DNA of 29,958 nt from Pelargonium nanum. Its lineage: Eukaryota > Streptophyta > Magnoliopsida > Geraniales > Geraniaceae. The stretch covers positions 1-29,958 of the forward strand of contig JAYMTF010000806.1 of assembly GCA_036897485.1 (NCBI GenBank), read 5' to 3'. The notes below the pieces were generated by a model. The model was not told the DNA's origin. It searched no databases and saw only the letters and a program-made list of their open reading frames with translations. Positions within the stretch are counted from its first letter, which is position 1. Each line of letters begins with the position of its first letter. Positions 21,085-29,958 of the stretch are shown in pieces. Position numbers and translations under genes: made by a program.

Positions 21085-21840
21085 TATTAGTAAAAAAAAT
21101 TGAAGGAGAATGTATTGACAGTTAATGATAATTAATTTATGAATTTTTTAAAAGAACCATATTTTGTAAATAATTTTTTATTAAATGTACAAATAAATAA
21201 TCTGTTAAATTTTGTACAAAGAATAACATAAATTTTTATTATGAAAAAAAAAAAGTTAAAGTCTTTTACGATGTCAAAATATAACGTTCAAAGATGACGA
21301 TGCAGCACTTTAGTTGTCCATTTTGCTTATGTGGACTGTGCCTTGTCACTTTTTGACAACAAGGCACTTCATTGGGTGTGGACTATTAGAGAACTCAATT
21401 TTCACAAGCCTGAAACTGTTTCTAACAAAATAATTTTTGTGATGGGCCAAATTTAAATTTTGGTTGATTTGAAAGCAATATGGAACTAATTAGTACTACA
21501 GTTTACAAGAATCTAGTTGGTATATTATCTCTTCAATCATCGTGCCCATATGTACCTAGATTTGTTTGTTAAACTCAACCAAACAGAATTTGAAAAAAGT
21601 TTTACTAGGTAGTTTGTTTGGCTAAAAGAATTAAAAGGAAATATACATTTATGATAACTATTTTCAAATTCAAATCTTGTAATTATTAAGGATATAAGAT
21701 CAAGAAATATAAATTGTGGGAAGAAAAACAAACTTCCTTATTAAATATTAACAATGCATTAATACATAAATGTTGAACAATAATTTTCTATCACAGAATA
21801 AATAAAAATTGTTGAACAATAATTAATTCAGTATATGGGT
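21085..21840. repeat. Junction of SPH blocks 1 and 2; uninterrupted U6 target copy
   Basis: It contains a 170-bp motif copy (about 21293–21390, 'GATGCAGCACTTTAGTTGTCC' type) and then the 21461–21670 segment. That segment is the paralogue of 18642–19010 without the U6 insert; at 21523–21545 it reads TATATTATCTCTTC-AATCATC uninterrupted. No gene is recognised. Confidence 0.65.
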
Positions 21841-22850
21841 CATGAATTTTTTATCATGTTATATAAGTGAATGTATCAAAAGTTAATGATATATAATCAT
21901 GAAGCTTCTAAAGAAGCATAACAGTTTTTGATACATGAATTTTTGTTGTATAAGTGAATGTATCAAGAGTTGATGATATATGATTATGAAACTTCTAAAG
22001 AGGCACAATAGTCTTTGGTACATGAATTTTTGTTGTATAAGTGAATGTATTAACATTTAATGATATATAATCATGAAACTTCTAACGAGACACAACAATA
22101 CATGAATTTTTGTTGTATAAGTGAATGTATCAAAAGTTTTTTGAGCATAGTGAATGTATCAAAAGTTAATGATATATAATCATGAAACTTCTAAAGAGGC
22201 ACAACAATTTTATATACATGGATTTTTGTCGCATAAGTGAATGTGAGTTAATGATATATGATCATTAAACTTCTAAAGAGGCACAACAATTTTTTATACA
22301 TTATTTTTTGTTGTATTAGTATCAAGAGTTAATAATATATAATCAAGAAACTTCTAAAGAGGCACAATAGTTTTTGATACATGAATTTTTGTTGTATAAG
22401 TGAATGTATCAAGATTTTTTTTTGGTGTGAACAAAATGAATGTTTTGATAGTGAATGATATATAATCATGAAACTTCTAAAGAGGCGCAACAATTTTTTT
22501 TATATAAATTTTTGTTGTATAAGTGAATGTATCAAGAATTAATGATATATAATCATGAAACTTCTAAGGATGCACAACAATTATTGATAAATAATTTTTT
22601 GTTGTATAAGTGAATGTACCAACAATTACTGATATATAATCATGAAACTTCTAAAGAGTTTGATACATGAATTTTTGTTGTATATCCGAATCAGCGAATG
22701 TATCAAGAGTTAATGATATATTTCGTCAAAAAAGAGAATTAATGATATATAATCTTGAAACTTCTTAAGAGGCACAACAAATTTTGATACATGAATTTTG
22801 TTGTACAAGTGAATGTATCAAGAATTAAAGCTATTGTGAGAATATGTTGA
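21841..22850. repeat. 85-bp hairpin minisatellite, about 10 units
   Basis: Units of about 76–123 bp (mostly 80–90) run in tandem. Each has GTATAAGTGAATGTATCAA, then GAGTTAATGATATATAATC, ATGAAACTTCTAAAGAGGC, ACAACAATTTTT and GATACATGAATTTTTGTT. Units start near 21859, 21950, 22035, 22115, 22230, 22312, 22393, 22516, 22603, 22679 and 22802 (the last partial). TTGATACAT and ATGTATCAA, and ACAACAA and TTGTTGT, are perfect inverted pairs within the unit, so every unit junction can fold. Some units have small insertions or internal duplications. Confidence 0.9.
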
Positions 22851-23753
22851 CATAACACTCACAAAACATTTGGATATAGTAAAACTATATATTTGAATGC
22901 TATGTAAGTGTCACGTCATCATATACGTACAGTTGATTTAATTTTAAAAATTGAAATAAATTTCATGGCATCCACATTTAACTAGTACTTAACTGAATGA
23001 ACCAAATTGGAGCAAAATTATAGATACTATGAGGATCAAATTGGATACAAAATCGAAACAAAATGTATAGTTTGAGGACCAAAATGAAACATATTGATTT
23101 TTATTAAATGTACAAATAAATTAATTTTGTTAAACTTTAAACAAATTAGTTTATTAATTTTTAATTTTAAACAAAATAATTCAACCTCATTTACGGCACT
23201 AAAAATTTCGGTGCATACAATTGATGACGAGACATTGTAACCGTCCTTCTTGCTTGTGTAGATCATGCCATGTCACCTACTCACTTTACGATGACACGTT
23301 CATTAACTGGGTGTGGATCAAGTTGACTTTTTATGATGATGGTTGTCCACCGTAATTAAACACTAATGATGCATTGATACATAATTTATAGGGTTGGACG
23401 TCCCAAACCCACGGCGTATCGAAATTTTTTGGTTCGGATCACATAGAATGGGACCAATTAAATTTTTAGTAGAATTCGAGTTAAATGACTCTTGAGAAAT
23501 TGCAGATCAAGTCGGACAAACTCGCATATTCAACATATAAACTTTAAACACGACCTAACCACATTCAAAAACTCAAACTCTCGCATCTATTGCAACCTAA
23601 TCAGAACAAACAATCGACTAGAAGGATAAATAAAAAAATAAAAAGAAGAAGAAGAATAATGTCACCATTTATTCAATTCATAGTAATATATGCGTACATC
23701 AAAATACAAAATTCCCACAAATAATCATTTGATAGAGATAGGACAATTAAGGT
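22851..23753. other. SPH copy 2 downstream block
   Basis: Matches the block below copy 1: TTAACTAGTACTTAACTGAATGAAC (22978 and 19219), ACTAAAAATTTCGGT, a 170-bp motif copy (about 23221–23390) and the shared SPH 3' UTR. No gene is recognised. Confidence 0.6.
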
Positions 23754-24185
23754 TCACTTTCCCCATTTGATAGTCATATCCTTCTGGTTCTCGGTCTGGC
23801 TAAAGCCATACAAACCATCATCATGTACCTCCCATTTGCAGTTAATTGGGCACCTTTTTACGTCATCTCTAAATTGGTTGTAGACGTCGAAGGGTGCCGA
23901 ACCAAACTTCGATGTCAATGAACAGAAGAAGAGTGTTGTTCCCCAATAATTAGGTCGGAAATTGAACTCATACGACGATCCACTTTGCACTTCATGCACT
24001 CCGAGATCATCGTCTTTAGATTTACAATGAATGGTGAATGTTGCACCATTACTCATTTGATTTGCAACCTTTGCAAAAACTCTCTGATGGGTAAAAAACC
24101 CGTCAATTTCAATTGACAATGCAGATCCTGACAACTCCAACAATACAAACAACAACAAGGCTTGTTTCTTCAACTGCAAAGCCAT
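23754..24185 (-). CDS. S1/SPH-type self-incompatibility protein homologue, copy 2
   Basis: Intronless, 143 aa, secreted. It is nearly identical to copy 1 over the signal peptide and has the same four cysteines (54, 88, 112, 116). Differences from copy 1 cluster in the mature loops: residues 25–39 (IEIDGFFTHQRVFAK), 96–108 (SAPFDVYNQFRDD) and 131–140. Asn46 is no longer followed by a glycosylation sequon (NGA). It ends KWGK. The frame is intact and the TATA box is conserved, so it is probably a working gene of the same head-to-tail cluster. The ligand or receptor is unknown. Confidence 0.93.
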   Translation of the reverse strand: MALQLKKQALLLFVLLELSGSALSIEIDGFFTHQRVFAKVANQMSNGATFTIHCKSKDDDLGVHEVQSGSSYEFNFRPNYWGTTLFFCSLTSKFGSAPFDVYNQFRDDVKRCPINCKWEVHDDGLYGFSQTENQKDMTIKWGK

Positions 24186-24586
24186 TTTTTCTTTTCTTAG
24201 TTTTTTCTTAAGTTTCTTTTCTTATGAATGGTATTGCCTAATGGTATAGTGATATATATATAGGGATTTATAAAAATAGAATGCATATTCAAATTCAAAT
24301 TTTGTAATTATTTAGTAAAAAAATGAAGAAAAACAAGTTTTGGAATGTATCAAGAATATTTATCATGTTGTACAAGTGAATGTACCAAAAGTTAATGATA
24401 ATTCATGTAACTTCTAGAGAGGTACACTCACTTTTGACACATGAAATTTTATTGCATGTATTAATTAATTAAAAAAAATTAAACTTTGTATAAATTTTTT
24501 ATATAAGCAAAATTTGTATAAATTAGTACATAAAATTTTAATTTTGAACAAATAAATTATATTCATTTACAGGGTTCTTTTTTCTT
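24186..24586. other. SPH copy 2 upstream region
   Basis: Holds the promoter and 5' UTR, then one diverged hairpin-repeat unit (about 24345–24465). It is collinear with 20432–20853. No gene. Confidence 0.55.
24252..24262 (-). promoter_or_regulatory. TATA box of SPH copy 2
   Basis: TATATATATA about 67–77 bases upstream of the ATG at 24185, in the same CCCTATATATA context as the other copies. Confidence 0.65.
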
Positions 24587-24804
24587 TGAGTTGGCCAGGT
24601 TTTCGATTTTAGGCATAAAACACATTGTTTTATTTTTATTTTTGCGAGTATACCCAACCCTACCCTACCCCACCTTAACACGCCCCAAAATTTTACATGA
24701 TCACCGACCCGGTTTTTTTGAGTTGATAAGTATATACCTGAACCTGCCAAAAAAGGGTTGGATTTCAGGTACCCGGCGGGTCGAGTCTGTTTGGCCAGCT
24801 CTAG
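24587..24804. mobile_element. hAT-like MITE (GGGTCGGG type), copy b
   Basis: Same element as at 20854–21084, in the same orientation and relative position. Here the termini are a cleaner pair: GAGTTGGCCAGGTTT on the left and GTTTGGCCAGCTCTAG on the right. It was therefore present before the SPH block duplicated. Confidence 0.55.
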
Positions 24805-26201
24805 TACTAGTAAAAAAAATTGGAGAATGTATCGATAGTTAATGATAATTAATTTATAAATGTAAAAAGAACCAATTTTGATAAATAAACTTTTATTAAA
24901 TATACAAATAAATTAATTCTGTTAATTTTGTACAAAGAAATAACATGAATTTTTATTTTTCTAAAAAATAAGTTAAATTCATTTACGGTGTCATAATATA
25001 TATAACGTTAAAAGATGACGATGCAGCACTTTAGTAGTTCATTTTGCTTATGTAGACCTTGCCTAGTCACTTTTTGACAACATGGCTCTTAAGTGGGTGT
25101 GTACTTTTGTTGACTTCGATTGACTCGTGGTTAACCTCTAATATTAAACATTAATGGTGCAATATTAGAAAACTCAATTTTTACAAGGGACGTCTACAAG
25201 AGCTTGAAATCCATACTAACAAAATAATTTTTGTGATGGGCTAAATTTTAAAACGGATAGTATCTGAATCGCACTCTAGTTGTTTACGATTTCAAATAAT
25301 TTTACTTTGTGGGTTATGATCACATAAAAATGAATCCCGACTAACTTTTGGGTCTAATTAGAGTAGAGTGTTTTCTGAAAAATTACATATCGAGATTCGG
25401 ACATACTTCCACATTGACGGTGCATTAATACATAATTCTTGAACAAAAATTAATTCAGTAAATGTGTCATGAATTGTTTATCAAGTTGCACAAGTGAATG
25501 TATCTAGAGTTAATGATATATAGTCATGAAATTTCTAAAAAGGCACACTAGTTTTTGATACATGAACTTCTATTAAATATACAAATTTTTATTTATTAAA
25601 CTTTATAAAAGTTAGTGTAGTAGTTTTCAATCTTAAACAAATAATTCAAACTCAATTACAACACAAAATTTCGGTTAAAAAAATGATGATATGATAGAAC
25701 ATTGTAACCGTCCTTCTTGCTTATGTAGATTATGCCGTGTCACTTTATGATGACATGATCATTGACTGGGTTGGATCAAGTTGGCTTTTGTTGATGGTGG
25801 TTGTCCACTGTCGTTAAACATTAATGGTACATTGATACATAATTTATCGGGTTGGTCCAAACCTGCGGCATATCGAGAATTTTGTGGGTTCGATCAGATC
25901 ACTTGAAATGGGCCCAACTAATTTTTTAGTAGAGTTCGAGTCAAATGCATCTTGACGAATTACAGATTCAGTCAGACATTATAGATACAAATTCTAAACA
26001 CGACCTAACTTCATGTAAAACTTAAATTTTCGCCTCAATTGCAACCTAATCAGAACAAGCAATCCTTTTAAAGGATAAATAGTATATATAATAAAAATGA
26101 TAATAACAATGTCACCACTTATTTATTTCATAATAATATATGGGTGCATCAAAATACAAAATTCCCAATTATATTCATTTGATAGAGATATAGGATGATG
26201 T
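24805..26201. other. Spacer between SPH copies 2 and 3
   Basis: No gene is recognised. It contains a 170-bp motif of the GCAGCACTTTAG type (about 25012–25170), a single hairpin-repeat unit (about 25480–25575), a motif of the GTAACCGTCC type (about 25682–25840) and the SPH copy 3 3' UTR. The multi-copy minisatellite present between copies 1 and 2 is missing, which largely explains the shorter spacing (about 2.5 against 3.75 kb). Confidence 0.6.
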
Positions 26202-26645
26202 TCACTTTCCCCATGAGTAAGATATATCCTTCGCGTTCTTGTCCTGGTTCCAGCCATACAAACCATTATCATCTACATCCCATTTGCAGGCAATTGGGCA
26301 CCTTTTTGCCTCATCTCTTCTTTGATTGTAGAGGTCAAAATGTATCGAACCAAATTTCGATGTCACTTCGCAGAAAAAGAGTGTTGTCCCCCAATAATTA
26401 GGTCGGAAATTGAACTCATACGGCGATCCATTTTGCACTTTATGCGCTCCGAGATCATCGTCTTTCGATTTACAATGGACGGTGAATGTTGAACCACCAC
26501 TCATTTGATTTACAACCATTGCATAGACTCTGTGATGCTGGAGTATATTGTCGACTGTAACTGACAATGCAGTTCCTGCCAACTTCAACAATACAAACAA
26601 CAAAAACGTTAGCAAGACGGCTTGTTTCTTCAACTGCAAATCCAT
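26202..26645 (-). CDS. S1/SPH-type self-incompatibility protein homologue, copy 3
   Basis: Intronless, 147 aa, secreted. It is the most diverged of the three. The signal peptide starts MDLQLKKQ and has four extra residues (LLTF) in its hydrophobic core, so the cysteines fall at 58, 92, 116 and 120. The core FNFRPNYWGTTLFFC is identical to copy 2. GLYGWNQ and KDISY are shared with copy 1, so the three genes mix features, as expected from recombination or gene conversion. There is no glycosylation sequon at the copy 1 position (SGGST). The frame is intact, with a TATA box about 45 bases upstream. Confidence 0.93.
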   Translation of the reverse strand: MDLQLKKQAVLLTFLLFVLLKLAGTALSVTVDNILQHHRVYAMVVNQMSGGSTFTVHCKSKDDDLGAHKVQNGSPYEFNFRPNYWGTTLFFCEVTSKFGSIHFDLYNQRRDEAKRCPIACKWDVDDNGLYGWNQDKNAKDISYSWGK

Positions 26646-26687
26646 TTTTTCTTTTCTTGTAAAAGATATTGTCTAATGGTACAATGG

Positions 26688-26695
26688 TATATATA
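26688..26695 (-). promoter_or_regulatory. TATA box of SPH copy 3
   Basis: CCTATATATA on the − strand, about 43–50 bases upstream of the ATG at 26645, closer than in copies 1 and 2. A further piece of upstream sequence (TTGTAAAAGATATTGTCTAATGGTACAAT) is duplicated at about 26656 and 26741. Confidence 0.6.
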
Positions 26696-27640
26696 GGGAG
26701 TGACCAGGAGCTTTATTTCCATTTATTCAAATCCCAAATCTTGTAAAAGATATTGTCTAATGGTACAATATAAGTTTTGAAATGTATCCAGAATTATTTA
26801 TCATGTTGTATAAATGTATCAAGAGTTAATAATAATTCATGAAACTTCTAAAGATGCACACTCACTTTTGGTACATGAATTTTTAATTAATTTATATTAA
26901 AATTTGTACAATTAGTACATAAAATTTTAATTTTGAACAATAAATAAAATTAATTTACAATGTTAAAAATTTTATTACAAAAGTGATGATGGGTCACTTT
27001 AACGGTCATTTCTACTTTTGTGGACCTCTCACTTTTTTATGAAACTGATCATTGACTTAGTGTGGATCAAGTTAACTTTGTTGATTGTAACTGACCGCCG
27101 TTATTACTCACTTGACCACCGTTACTAATATTTTTTATAAAAGGTTGACAACCGTTATTAAACTATTGGTCCATTGATATTTCACTAGTCAAAATTAAAT
27201 TATTGAATGTATAAGAATTGTTTATCATGTTGTATACATGTGTGTGTGAATGTATCAATAGTTCTTTTTTCTAATGCATGTATTGACAGTTAATGATAAT
27301 TAATTTTGTGAAATTTTATAAGAGACCCATTTTTTATAAGTGAACTTTCGAACAAATAAATTGATCTTGTTAAATTTTGTACAAAGAAACTTATGAACTT
27401 TTTTTTTTTCCGGAAAAAGTTAAATTCATTTACAGTGTTAAAAGATTTCGTTAAAAATGATGCGGCACTTCAGTTGTCCTTTTTGCTTATGTGGGTCGTG
27501 TCTTGTCACTTTTTGACAACATGCATGACCATTAATTAGATGTGAACTTTTGTTGACTTCGTAGTGTTTGACCACTAATATTAAACATTAATGGTGTCAT
27601 ATATTAGAAAACTCAATTTTGCTTTTCGAAACATAATTTT
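26696..27640. other. SPH copy 3 upstream region with two 170-bp motif copies
   Basis: Non-coding. It carries one hairpin-repeat unit (about 26775–26885) and motif copies at about 26982–27120 and 27458–27610. The MITE found upstream of copies 1 and 2 is not present here. The block homology fades at about 27620. Confidence 0.55.
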
Positions 27641-27642
27641 GC

Positions 27643-27800
27643 CAGTGTTTTAAAAACCTACCCGGACTGGCCGGTTCACCCGGTGGGGTGACCGGTCCGG
27701 GTGTTATATGACCCGGAGAGTATTGTCAAACTCGGTCAGAACCGGGCAAACCGGTCAAAACCGGTGACCGGGCTAAGTGGGTTGACCGGTTTTGTAATTA
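27643..27800. mobile_element. hAT-like terminus with CCGG-rich palindromes
   Basis: It starts CAGTGTTTTAAAAACC and continues with dense GACTGGCCGGTTCACCCGG, ACCGGTCCGGG and CAAAACCGGTGACCGG motifs. CAGTGTTTTAAAA is a typical hAT-type terminus in dicot MITEs. The matching right terminus was not found, so the element is truncated or interrupted. Confidence 0.5.
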
Positions 27801-27904
27801 AAAAAAATTAAAAATTAAATTTTTGGATACATTTAGATCATCACATATTAAAATAAAAATTCACATAAACTTGTAGATTTCAATGTAATTTAGATTTTTG
27901 AAAA

Positions 27905-28110
27905 TTGTAGAATAATGAGAATTAGACAAACATTGGATTATTAAGAGAAAGAATAAATAGAGATGAGAATTAGCACAAACATTGCATTATTGAGAGCAAT
28001 AGTTGGAGATGAGAATACCCACATTGTTGAGAGAAATATCAAACATAAAAGAGATGAAAATACAAACAATGTTGAGAGAAATATAAAACATGAGAGATGA
28101 GAAATTGAAT
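27905..28110. repeat. Degenerate tandem repeat, GATGAGAAT…ACATTG…GAGAGAAATA
   Basis: Three to four imperfect units of about 55–65 bp: GATGAGAATTAGCACAAAC, ATTGCATTATTGAGAG and similar. They are AT-rich, non-coding and lie between the hAT-like terminus and the LINE tail. Confidence 0.45.
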
Positions 28111-28161
28111 TTTAGTGCTTTTTTATTTATGGAAACTGCAAACTTTACTTAAACCAAAACA

Positions 28162-28872
28162 TCAACAGATAAAGCGTTCAAAATAACTTGAGGAATGAAG
28201 GGCATCCCCATCCCAAGAACAAGGGCCTGACATAGAACCAGAGTATCTCGCAAAAGCGTGAGCTACTCCATTCGCAGACCTCCGAACAAAAGAAAAAGAC
28301 ACATTATCAAAAGATTGCATCAAAGAAACACAATCACTAATAAGGAGGTCGTAATGGCTCGGGTCGGATAAATTACTCCTAATTCCCAAGACCACCTCCT
28401 GAGCATCAAGCTCAAATATCACTGCCGACCATCCTTTCGCAGCAGCCCAAACCATAGCCTCTCTGCAAGCTCTTGCCTCCACCTCCCTTGATGCACCACC
28501 ACCAACCCATGTCACACAGCCACCTCCCAAACAAGAACCAGCAGCATTGCGAGCCACCCAACCACCACCCGCTTTCCCACAATTATCAAAAACAGCCCCA
28601 TCCACATTAACTTTAATCCAATCCGGCGCCGGAGATTGCCAACGAATAATTGTACTAGACCGAGAAGCAACAGGCAACTGAACATTTCTATGAGCTTCTC
28701 TCCATTGTTCCAACGCCGAGAAAACAACAAATAAAGTTTTATCATCCGACCACCGCTTATCTTTCCATACCAGCTCGTTCCTCCGCTTCCAACAACCCCA
28801 ACACAAACCCACAACCAACTCCATTAACTGGACATCCCTCCTCCTTACCACGTACAGACAACAACAACTCAT
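28162..28872 (-). pseudogene. LINE ORF2 fragment, RNase H (RVT_3) domain
   Basis: A 236-codon frame. Meaningful sequence starts at about DVQLMELVVGLCWGCWKRRNELVW and runs through an RNase H-like domain with its acidic residues kept: Asp in NVDGAVFD, Glu in EVEARACREA, Asp in FELDAQEVV, and the late FVRRSANGVAHAFAR. It overlaps the zf-RVT frame. A single ±1 frameshift in the purine-rich stretch at about 28833–28850 separates the two parts, so the original protein was one ORF. Confidence 0.75.
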
Positions 28873-29542
28873 CCAAAGAATTATAAGCTCTCACCATTCC
28901 TTCCAGACCCTCCCTTCTCCAACAACCTATACTAGCCTCACATCTCATAAACAAATGGAAAACAGTCTCTGGCTCATTGCCACACCATGGACAGAGAATA
29001 CCCACCTCCACCCTACGAACTACCAAATTAGCTAGAACAGGTAAACAACCACTCACCACCTTCCACATAAAAAATTTAAATTTTGGAGGCACTCCAATCT
29101 TCCATAAAAACCTCCACCAATCATTCAAGTCTCCACCTAACTCCTCCCCAGATAGCCATCTATAACCACTTCGAACCGAATAAACACCCTTTTTATCTTT
29201 ACTCCAAGTCCAAACATCATTTAAATGAAATCTACTCAGAGGTAAACGCAACACAGAAGCATGTAAAATTGGATCAAACACAGAACATACAACATGATGA
29301 TTCCAGGCATTACCTTGAGGGACTAGAAGCTCACTAACCTTGTCCACCATCCCTCCACGAACAAGATTAGGATGAACCCGAAACCCATCAACATCCGGCA
29401 ACCAAGGATCACCAACAACTCGAATATGCTCCCCCGATCCAACTCGCCACAGACAACCTGACCGAAGAAGAGGTTGTGCTTCCATAAAACTTCGCCACAC
29501 ATAATTATAGAAACGATATACGATTGTTTTTTTTTTTGTCAT
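28757..29542 (-). pseudogene. LINE ORF2 fragment, zf-RVT region
   Basis: A 261-codon frame. It contains LWRVGSGEHIRVVGDPWLP, YSVRSGYRWL, WRFLWKIGVPPKFKFFMWK and a zinc-knuckle-like CPWC…HLFMRC, all hallmarks of the plant LINE zf-RVT region. The first nine or so residues (MTKKKTIVY) come from flanking sequence, so the ATG is not a real start. The true reading continues in another frame after about 28840. Confidence 0.75.
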
Positions 29543-29895
29543 GGAATAGTTTGAATTATTGATTGATTTATTGGAAATTTAAAATTAATTAATTTATTGA
29601 TTGATTGATTAAATCTAAATGAAACATAATTAATTAATTAATTATTATAAGATAAGTATTGATTGATTCCGATTTTTTTTATGCAATTTTTGGAATTGTT
29701 ATTTTCGTGTTAAATGTTAATAAATGATTAATTGATTTAGAATAATTGACTTACTATAATTTTGCATATTAATTAATATAATGAGTGTAAATTTGGAACA
29801 ATTGCAATAAAGGGGTATACGAAAATATTGAGAGTTGATATCATTTTTATTTTTGAGTATTAAATATGTAATTTGTTTCTAAAAATAAATAACAA
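29543..29895. other. AT-rich spacer right of the LINE
   Basis: No gene. It is very AT-rich, with reiterated TTGATTGATT and ATTAATTAATTA motifs (about 29567–29645) that look like simple-sequence expansion. Confidence 0.5.
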
Positions 29896-29958
29896 CTAGT
29901 TTTGGTACCCAGCTTCGCTCGGGTTTTCGCACTAAATAATTTATTAATGTTGACTAAT
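29896..29958 (-). mobile_element. Candidate Helitron 3' terminus running off the window
   Basis: Read on the − strand, the sequence is ACCCGAGCGAAGCTGGGT (a GC-rich hairpin), then ACCAAAA, then CTAG followed by T. This is the Helitron 3' plan: a hairpin about 7–12 bases before a terminal CTRR, inserted between A and T. The element body would lie to the right, beyond the window. Only the end is visible, so the call is tentative. Confidence 0.5.

Larger units (their letters stand above)
28118..29542 (-). mobile_element. 5'-truncated non-LTR retrotransposon (plant LINE), − strand
   Basis: The coding part reads leftward and keeps only the C-terminal end of a plant LINE ORF2: the region after the reverse transcriptase, zf-RVT, and an RNase H domain. 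The reverse transcriptase catalytic core is absent. Element-like protein begins at about NYVWRSFMEAQPLL (29510), so the 5' truncation lies at about 29510–29545. A short A-rich tail (ATAAATAAAAAAG on the − strand, 28117–28129) follows the RNase H stop. No convincing target-site duplication was found. Confidence 0.75.

Noticed and set aside
21841..22850. Centromeric or telomeric satellite
   Set aside because: Only about ten units occur, the same unit appears singly at other places in the SPH block, and no telomere-type heptamer was seen.
28977..29337. Two + strand open frames of 62 and 84 codons over the LINE
   Set aside because: They are antisense to the recognisable zf-RVT coding sequence.

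Overview
The window is nuclear DNA of a flowering plant, most likely a eudicot. The evidence is multi-exon genes with GT–AG introns, a class III acyl-CoA-binding protein, plant-type S1/SPH secreted proteins, AT-rich spacers, Stowaway-like and hAT-like MITEs and a plant LINE remnant. The species cannot be named from the sequence.

Left half (1–14661). After about 2.2 kb of non-coding DNA lies an eight-exon prolyl 4-hydroxylase gene on the + strand (P4H9-like, 291 aa). A nine-exon MFS transporter gene of the MFSD5/molybdate-anion transporter family (452 aa) runs on the − strand and converges with it. The roughly 1.8 kb between their stop codons holds a strange minisatellite of about 1.07 kb, built from 11 degenerate units centred on the palindrome TGGGCCTAGGCCCA. 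The transporter introns carry several MITE-like elements and a tandem duplication.

Middle (14662–18430). The transporter shares a 616-bp divergent intergenic region with a + strand class III acyl-CoA-binding protein gene (three coding exons, 709 aa). Its acyl-CoA-binding domain is ordinary, but the protein carries ten extra acidic repeats of up to 50 residues between the membrane segment and that domain.

Right half (18431–29958). Three intronless S1/SPH-type secreted-protein genes sit head-to-tail on the − strand, each with its own TATA box. They lie in a duplicated block that contains further nested repeats: a roughly 170-bp motif seen seven times, an 85-bp hairpin minisatellite amplified only between SPH copies 1 and 2, and a MITE duplicated with the block. 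A U6 snRNA-like sequence interrupts one copy of the block, and the uninterrupted copy is present about 2.7 kb away. The right end holds a hAT-like terminus, a 5'-truncated and frameshifted LINE (zf-RVT plus RNase H), and what looks like a Helitron 3' end running off the window.

The genes do not form a pathway. The interest is in the repeat biology: coding and non-coding minisatellites, a young tandem SPH cluster and the U6 insertion. All gene models were spliced by eye from reading frames, splice consensus and family similarity; no database search was run.
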